Assembly: GCF_035046485.1 (NCBI RefSeq)
Contig: NC_085137.1
Location: 460,097,004-460,161,003, forward strand
Direction of reading: 5' to 3'
DNA from: Aedes albopictus
Taxonomy: Eukaryota; Arthropoda; Insecta; Diptera; Culicidae
DNA: 64,000 nucleotides
The translations under genes and the position numbers were made by a program. This document shows positions 57,101 through 64,000 of the stretch, piece by piece. Positions within the stretch are counted from its first letter, which is position 1, and every line of letters starts with the position of its first letter. The notes below the pieces were generated by a model. The model was not told the DNA's origin. It did no database searches and saw only the letters and a program-made list of their open reading frames with translations.

Positions 57101-57812
57101 ATAATTTCTTCAGAAATTCTTGGAGGAATTCCTCCGGAAATTCATCGAGGAATTTCTTCGGAAATTCGTATAGGAATTCCGTCGGAAAATTTCTGGAGGA
57201 ATTCCTTCGGAAATTCATGGAGGCATTCCTTCGGAAAATCCTTTAGAAATTCGTTGGCAAAATTCCTGGAGGAATTTGTTCGGCAAATCATGGAGGAATT
57301 CCTTCGAAAATTCATGGAGGGATTTCTTCGAACATTCATGAAGGAATTCCTTCGGAAATTCCAGGAGGAAATCCTTTGAAAATCCCAAGAGGAATTCTCT
57401 TGAAAATTCCTGGAAGAATTCCTTCGGAAATTCCTGGAGGAATCCCTCCGGAAATTCCTAGAGTAATTCCTCCAGAAATTTGTGAAGGATTTTTTCCGAA
57501 ACTTCCTGGAAGAATTTCTCCGGAAGTTCCTGGAGGATTTCCCTCGGGAATTCCTGGAGGAATTGCCATGGAAATTCCTGGAGGAATTCTCTCGGAAATA
57601 CATGGAGATATTCATTCGGAAAATCCTTCGCAAAATTCCTGGTGGAATTACATCGGGAATTCATGGAGAAATTTCTTTGGAAATTTCCAAAGTAATTTCT
57701 CCAGGAATTTCCGACAGAATTTCTCCTGGAATTTCTGAAGGAATTCTTACTGGAATTTCAAAAAAAAAATCCTTTAGGAATTTCCAAAAGAGTTTCTCCA
57801 GGAATTTCCGAA
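54181..57812. repeat. Left arm of the giant inverted repeat
   Basis: From AATTGTAGTTACAAGGAGTT at about 54184 inwards, the sequence is the reverse complement of 62545 down to about 59265, including non-repeat landmarks (GAAGTATGAAATATGGGCGA; AATCATATATGATTATAATC). Paired positions sum to about 116,920-117,074, drifting through small indels. The left arm is longer mainly because of a 212-bp insertion at 54267-54478. Much of the arm is the 24-bp minisatellite. Confidence 0.92.
54267..54478. mobile_element. Probable solo LTR (212 bp) in the left arm
   Basis: The segment begins TGTGAC and ends GTTACA, and is flanked by a 5-bp repeat AACAG (54262-54266, 54479-54483). The right arm keeps the uninterrupted site GATTAACAGGAATGG. 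An AATAAA-type signal occurs inside (near 54396). TG...CA ends, 5-bp duplication and this length fit a solo LTR left by recombination of an LTR retrotransposon; the family is unidentified and no internal region remains. Confidence 0.75.
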
Positions 57813-59264
57813 AGTTCCAATGGAATTCGTCCAGCAATTTCCGATGGAATTCCTTCAGGAATGTTCGAAAGGAGGAATTTATTCGGAAATCCCAGGAGAA
57901 ATTCCTTTAGGAATTCCTGGAGGAAATCTTTCGAACATTCCTGAAGGAATTCCATCGGAAATTGCTGGACGAATCCCATTGGAAATTCCTGGAGGAATGC
58001 CTTTCATAATTCTTGGAGGAATCCCTTCGCAAATCCTGGAAGAATTCCTTTGGAAATTTCTGGAGAAATTCCTGAAGGACTTCGTTCGGAAATTACTGGA
58101 GGAATTCCATTGAAAATTCCTTGGCGAGGTTCTTCGAAAAATCTTGGATGAATACTTTCGGAAATTTCTGGAGGAATTCTTTCAGATACTCCGGGAGGAA
58201 TTCCTTCGGCAATTGCTGGACGAATTTCTGAAGAGATTCCTGGAGGAATTCATTCGGAAATTCCAGAAGGAATTTCTTTAGGAATTCCTGGAGGAATTCT
58301 TTCGGAAATTCCAGGAGGAATTGCTTCGGAAATTCCTGAAGCAATTCCTTCAAAAAATCCTGGAGGAATTCCTTAAAAAATCCAGAAGGAATTCCTTCCA
58401 AAATTATTGGAGGAATCCCTTCGCAAATTCCTGGAAGAATTCCTTCGGAAATTCCTGAAGGGATTCGTTCGGAAATTCCTGAAGTAATTCCTTCGGAAAT
58501 TTCTGGAGGAATTCCTTCGGAAATTCCTTGGGGAGTTCCCTAGAAAAATCTTGGATGAATACCTCCGGAAATTTCTGGAGGAATTCTTTCAGAAATCTAT
58601 AGAGAAATTCCTGAGAAAATCCTTGGATGAATTCCTTAGGACATTCCTGGAAAAAAATCATTCTAAATTTCTTAGAGGAATGCTTTTCATGATTACTGGA
58701 GGAATTCCGTCTGAAATAACTGAACGATTTCCTTTGGTAATTCCAGGAGGAATTCCCTCGGAAATTGCTGGAATAATTTATTCGGAAATTACTGGAAGAA
58801 TTTCTTCGGAAATTCCTGGAAGTATTCTTTCGGAAAGTCTTTTTGGTTTTTATTTTTGGAAATTCCAAGAGAAATTCCCTCGAAAATTCATGGAGGAATT
58901 CCTTTACAAATTCCTTTAGGAATTCCTTCAAAAATTCCTGGAGGAATTCTTTCGGAAATTCCGGGAGGATTTCGTTCGGAAATTCCGGGAGGAATTCCTT
59001 CGGAAATTGCTGGACGAATTCGTTTGAAGATTCATGAAGGAATTCCTGCAGGAAATCTTTCTGAAATTCTTAGGGGAATTTCTTCGGAATTTCCTGGAGC
59101 AATCCCTCCGGAATCTCTTGGATGCATTCCTTCTGAAATTCGTGGAGCAATAATTTCGGAAATTCCTGGAGGAATTCCTTCGGAAATTCTTGGACGAATT
59201 TCTTAAAAAAATCCCGGAGGAATTCCATTGGAAATTCCTGGAGGAATCCCTTTGGAAATTCTTT
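57813..59264. repeat. Spacer between the arms, minisatellite
   Basis: About 1.45 kb of the same 24-bp class that does not pair across the centre. Its left half repeats 53430-54180 directly, and a part near 58550-58620 resembles 52535-52620. It is thus a patchwork of pieces from the left flank. Confidence 0.85.
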
Positions 59265-62200
59265 CGGAAATTCCTGGAGAAACTCTTTTGGAAATTCCTA
59301 AAGGATTTTTTTTTTAAATTCCAGGAAGAATTCCTTCACAAATTCCAGGAGAAATTCTGTCGGAAATTCCTGGAGAAATTACTTTGGAAATTTCCAAAGA
59401 AATTTCTCCATGAATTTCCGATGTAATTCCACCAGGAATTTTGCGAAGGATTTTCCGAATGAATACCTCCATGTATTTCCGAGAGAATTCCTCCAGGAAT
59501 TTCCATGGCAATTCCTCCAGGAATTTCCGAGGGAAATCCTCCAGGAACTTCCGGAGAAATTCCTCCAGGAAGTTTCGGAAAAAATCCTTCACAAATTTCT
59601 GGAGGAATTACTCTAGGAATTTCCGGAGGGATTCCTCGAGGAATTTCCGAAGGAATTCTTCCAGGAATTTTCAAGGGAATTCCTCTTGGGATTTTCAAAG
59701 GATTTCCTCCTGGAATTTCCGAAGGAATTCCTTCATGAATGTCCGAAGAAATCCCTCCATGAATTTTCGAAGGAATTCCTCCATGATTTGCCGAACAAAT
59801 TCCTCAGGGAATTTTGCCAAGGAATTTCTAAAGGATTTTCCGAATGAATGTCTCCATGAATTTCCGAAGGAATTCCTCCAGAAATTTTCCGACGGAATTC
59901 CTCTACGAATTTCCGAAGAAATTCCTCTACGAATTTCCGAAGAAATTCCTCGAGGAATTTCCGGAGGAATTCCTCCAAGAATTTCTGAAGAAATTCTTCT
60001 AGGAGTTTTCAAAGGAATTCCTCTTGGAATTTTTAAAGAATTTTTCCTCTGGAATTTCCGAAGAAATTCCTCCACGAATTTTCAAAGGAATTCCTCCAGG
60101 AATTTCCTGAGAAATTCCTCCATGAATTTCCGGATGAATTTCTTCAGAAATTTCCGGAAGAAATTCTCCAGGAATTTCCGAAGGAGATCCTTCAGGAATT
60201 TTCAAAGAAATCCCTTCTGCAATTTCCGAAGGAACTCCTCCTGGAATTTCCGAAGGAAATCTTGCAGCAATTTCCGAAGGAAATCTTCCTGGAATTTCCG
60301 AGGGAATTTCTGCAGTAATTTCCGGTGGAATTCCTGCAGTAATTTCCGGTGGAATTCCTCCAGGGATTTTCAAAGGAATTTCCTGCCGGAATTTCCGAAG
60401 GAATTCTTTCATGAATATCCGAAGGAATTCCGCCAGGAATTTTCGAAAGAATTTCTCCAGGAATTCCTTCACGAATTTCCGAAGGAGTTCCTTCATAAAT
60501 TTCAGAAGGAATTCCTCCAGGACTTTTGCGAAGGAATCGCTCAAGGATTTTCTGAAGGAATTCCTCCATTAATTTCCGAAGGAATTCCTCCAGAAATTTC
60601 AGGAAGGAATTTCTCCAGGTATTTCCGAAGGAATTTCTCCAGGAATTTCCGAAGAACTTCCTCCAGGAATTCTTGAAGGAAATCCTCCACGAATTCTCGA
60701 AGGAATTTCTCCAAGAATTTCCGAGGAAATTCCTCCAGAATTTTCACGAAGAATTCCTCCATGAGTTTCCGGAGGAGTTTGTCCAGGAATTTCCGTAGAA
60801 ATTCCTCCAGGAATTTCTCCTGGAATTTTCAAAGGATTTCCTCCTGAATTTCCGTAGGAATTCCTCTACGAATTTCCAAAGAAATCCCTCCCGGAATTTC
60901 CAAAGAAATTTCTTATCGATTTGCCTTGAAATAGCTCCAAAAATTTCCGAATGAATTACTCCAAAAATTTTTGACGGTTGTCCTCAAAAAATTTCCTTAG
61001 GATTTTCTCACATCATCCCCAAACGTGTTTCTGAAGGAATGTTTGAAGAAGTTTCTCAAGTTTTCGTAGGATTTCCGCAATACATTTTTGAAGGAATTTC
61101 TTGAGGAATTTCCGAAGAAACTTCTCAAGGATCTTTCGCTGGAATTCCTCGAGGAATTTCATAAAGATTCATAAAAAAAACCAAAAAATTTCTCAACGAA
61201 CTTATCAAACAATTTCTCACGAAATTTCCGAAGGTATTCCATAAGACATTTCAGACATATGTCAAAAAAATTTCCAAACGAACTTCTTTAACCATTTCCG
61301 AATTTTCCTTATCAAGGCATTTTTAAAGGAATTCTTCAAAGAATTTCCGAATGAGTTCCCCTAGGAAATAAAAAATCATAAAAAGCATTTCTTCTGGAAT
61401 TTTCAAAATATTTTTTTCAAGGAAGTTTTGAAATATTTTTAAAGAAATTCCTTATGGAATTTCAGAAGGGATATCTCATGAGACTTTTAGTGGATATTTT
61501 TCAATATTTTCGAAAGAATTGTTTCAGGAATTTGGGAAGGAATTCTCACAGAAATTTCCGGATGAATACCTCAAAGAATTTTTGAAGGTATTCCTCAAGG
61601 AATTTTTGGAAGAATTTCTCACGAAAACTCCGAAGGAGTTCCTCAAGGAATATTCTAAATCTATTTCAAAGAAATTCCTCAAGGAATTCCCGAAGAATCT
61701 TCTAAAGGAAATCGTAGAAGAACTCTCGAAAGAATGTCTTATGGAATTTCTCACGGAGCTTTAGAAATGAAAGGATTCCTCAAGAAATTTCTGAAGAATT
61801 TGTCAAGGAATTTCCGGTGGAATTCCTCAAGGATTTTCGAAATAAATTCCTGAAATTATTTTTTAATTGATTCCTTTAAGAATTTCCGAATGCATTCCTC
61901 TGGCAACTTCCAAAGATATTCCTACAGGAATTTCCGAAGGTATTCCTTTAGAAATTTTCAAAGATTTTTTTCCGGTAATTCCTTAGGAATTCATTAAAGG
62001 ATTTTTCGAAGAAATTTATCCAAACATTTCTTAGCGTATTCCTCAAGGAAAGGAATCTTAATTTGATTGGAATTTTTGAAAGAATTCCCGGAGAAATTCT
62101 AAAAGTATTTTCTGGAGCTTCTCAAACGGATTTCTGGTGGAATTAAGAATGATATTTGTAAAGAATTACTGAGGATATTCTCAAAAGAATGCATGGTAAA

Positions 62201-62545
62201 ATTCGTAATACAACTTCTGGAGGAATTATTGATAAAATTTCTGAAGGTATTCCCAACGGAATTACTGCAAGTTTTCCGAAGGTAATTTCTGCTGGAATAT
62301 CTATATTAAAATAACCTGGAAAAATATTAAAGAAATTTCTGAGAAAACTGCTGGATAAATTCAAATTCTTGATGGCATTTGTTAAGAAATTCCTGAAGCA
62401 ATATCTTGAGGAATTCCTCAGGATTATAATCATATATGATTCTTCCATTGAACCATTCCTGTTAATCGCCCATGTTTCATACTTCACTTTTATTTTTATT
62501 TTTTTTTATTGATGAAGTATTTGAACTCCTTGTAACTGCAATTTG
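59265..62545. repeat. Right arm of the giant inverted repeat
   Basis: Reverse complement of 54181-57812 without the 212-bp insert. Mirror-image open frames appear in both arms, e.g. the frame starting MFQEFGKEFSQKFPDEYLKE on the minus strand at 55398 and on the plus strand at 61519, differing at two residues. The 411-codon open frame at 59441-60676 is a product of the stop-free unit. Confidence 0.92.
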
Positions 62546-62610
62546 ATTTTCAGTGTAAGGGTGCTCGGCTCCCCCTGGCCGAAAAGCTGGCTACGCCCTT
62601 GAAAGCAAAT

Positions 62611-62923
62611 ATAAAATTGGCATGTGTGCGCATGAAAAAAAAGCGTAGAGAAACCTATCACAATTAACCAATATGCGAAGATCCCTAAAATTGTGTTCTT
62701 TGGAAAATTAAAGGTAAGTGACAAATTATGTAACAGCTTCTTCAAAATCAGCCTAACATATCGTTACGGCAACGGAAGCAGGTTCAGATTTTTCAAAAAT
62801 GCGCAATTTCTCTTGTCTCTTGGAATTCATGGCCTACGGAAATATTTTTAAGGAAATCCTGAGTAATCAATAGTCAGAAAAAAATCAGATTAGCATGAGC
62901 ATAGTTGACCGAAAAATTCGTAG
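62611..62923. other. Short stretch between two TIR elements
   Basis: No repeat or gene recognised; ordinary AT-rich sequence. Confidence 0.4.
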
Positions 62924-62925
62924 TA

Positions 62926-64000
62926 CCGTAATCCAGGGTAACATTGAATTTCCTAAAGGACAATCCTAAAGAAAATTCCTAAAGGACGTTCCTAAAGGAA
63001 ATTCACAAAGGAAATTTGTAAGGGAAATTCCGAAAGGAAATTCGTAAGGGAATTTCCGAAAGGAAATTCGTAAGGGAAATTCTGAAACGAAATTCCGAAA
63101 GGAAATTCCTAAAGGAAATTCGTAAGGGAAATTCCGAAAGGAAATTCATAAGGGAAATTCCGAAAGGAAATTCGTAAAGGAATTTCTGAAAGGAAATTCC
63201 AAAGGAAATTCCTAAAGGAAATTCCGAAAGGAAATTCCTAAAGGAAATTCCGAAAGGAAATTCCTGTAGGTAATTCCAAAAGGAAATTCCTAAAGGAAAT
63301 TCCAAAAGGAAATTCCTTAAGGAAGTTCCGAAAGGAAATTCCTAAAGGAAATTCCGAAAGAAAATTCCTAAAGGAAATTCCGAAAAGAAATTCCTCAAGG
63401 AAATTCCGAAAGGAAATTCCTAAAGGAAATTCCTAAAGGAAATTCCTAAAGTAAATTCCGAAAGGAAATTCCTAAAGGAAATTCCGAAAGGAAATTCCTA
63501 AAGGAAATTCTTAAGGGAAATTCCGAAAGGAAATTCATAAGGGAAATTCCAAAAGGAAATTCGTAAGGGAATTTCTGAAAGGAAATTCCAAAGGAAATTC
63601 CTAAAGGAAATTCCGAAAGGAAATTCCTAAAGGAAATTCCGAGAGGAAATTCCTGTAGGTAATTCCAAAAGGAAATTCCTAAAGGAAATTCCAAAAGGAA
63701 ATTCCTTAAGGAAGTTCCGAAAGGAAATTCCTAAAGGAAATTCCGAAAGAAAATTCCTAAAGGAAATTCCGAAAGGAAATTCCTATAGGAAATTCCGAAA
63801 GGAAATTCCTATAGGAAATTCCTAAAGGAAATTCCTAAAGGAAATTCCTAAAGGAAATTCCTAAAGGAAATTCCGAAAAGAAATTCCTCAAGGAAATTCC
63901 GAAAGGAAATTCCTAAAGGAAATTCCGAAAGGGAATTCCTAAAGGGAATTCCGAAAGGAAAATTCCTAAAGGAAATTCCTAGAGGGGATTCCTAAAGGAA
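62926..64000. mobile_element. TIR-like end CCGTAATCCAGGGTAAC followed by a 13-bp array, running off the window
   Basis: TA (62924-62925) precedes CCGTAATCCAGGGTAACATT, nearly the same end as the 47106-47885 element. Within about 20 bp the sequence turns into a tandem of GGAAATTCCTAAA and GGAAATTCCGAAA (13 bp each, 26-bp dimer) that continues to the window end. A segment of about 440 bp (around 63000-63300) is repeated around 63440-63700. The other end is not in the window, so element status is an inference. Confidence 0.7.

Larger units (their letters stand above)
52132..62600. mobile_element. 10.5-kb TIR element carrying minisatellite and a giant inverted repeat
   Basis: The left end AAGGGCGCAGCCGGGGGG and the right end (complement AAGGGCGTAGCCAGC) match over the first 12 bases with one difference. 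The 10-bp repeat GAAAGCAAAT is perfect on both sides (52122-52131, 62601-62610). Subterminal AGGGGG and GGCC runs resemble those of the 36142-40624 element, whose ends also read GGCGTAGC. Almost the whole interior is GGAATTCC-type repeat; no transposase is seen. The two elements probably belong to one superfamily of non-autonomous elements with repeat cargo; hAT-type is an inference from the GGCGTAGC-type ends and target-site length. Confidence 0.8.

Noticed and set aside
59441..60676. 411-codon plus-strand open frame
   Set aside because: It lies in the right arm of the inverted repeat and is built from the stop-free 24-bp unit; equally long frames appear on the other strand and in the mirror arm.
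63000..64000. CRISPR array
   Set aside because: There are no unique spacers; the units are contiguous tandem repeats in a eukaryotic context.

Overview
The window is eukaryotic, intron-bearing and dominated by transposable elements. It looks like a culicine mosquito, most probably Aedes. The reasons are Feilai-type tRNA-derived SINEs with a triplet-repeat tail, dense foldback and MITE elements nested in one another, non-LTR retrotransposon debris, and long short-period minisatellites. Species is inferred from recognition of repeat families, not from a search. No bacterial-style gene order exists, and nearly all long open frames are by-products of tandem repeats.

Host genes are few. One plus-strand protein gene contributes three coding exons (40909-41314, 42148-42558, 43281-43529). 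They splice in frame with GT-AG sites, and the gene continues beyond what can be seen on both sides. I do not firmly recognise the product; a KIAA1549-like membrane protein is one possibility. Three intact tRNA-Pro(UGG) genes lie at 27331-27402 (+), 27893-27964 (-) and 31402-31473 (-), the last two in a recognisable duplication.

Layout: 0-11.6 kb holds foldback elements, a LINE fragment cut by a SINE, a retroposon inside a MITE inside a minisatellite, a 26-bp minisatellite (6.0-8.3 kb), and a Feilai SINE split by a 1.2-kb foldback. 11.7-17.3 kb is degenerate GAATTCC-type minisatellite with MITEs. 17.3-22 kb has a GATAAC palindrome cluster, a GC-richer unique island, a LINE 3' fragment, SINEs and a TTATTG microsatellite. 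22-26 kb has a 2.4-kb palindrome flanked by a GAAACCCCTGAGACC-like minisatellite. 26.4-32.4 kb has a second unique island, the tRNA genes, a LINE fragment with RNase H, and a foldback. 33.0-34.1 kb is a ~145-bp satellite. 36.1-40.6 kb is a 4.5-kb element with terminal inverted repeats (TIRs) filled with minisatellite. 40.9-45.3 kb is the gene, followed by a 500-N gap. 46-51.4 kb is nested MITEs and LINE debris. 52.1-62.6 kb is a second, 10.5-kb TIR element carrying a giant inverted repeat. 62.9 kb to the end is a third TIR followed by a 13-bp array.

The most interesting theme is that several GGAATTCC-type minisatellites are not free-standing. They lie inside DNA-transposon-like ends: two have matched TIRs with 8-10 bp target duplications, and a third has one TIR visible. 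One carries arms of about 3.3-3.6 kb that could transcribe into a very long hairpin RNA. The arrays also repeat a GGAAATTCC core resembling NF-kappaB/Rel sites.
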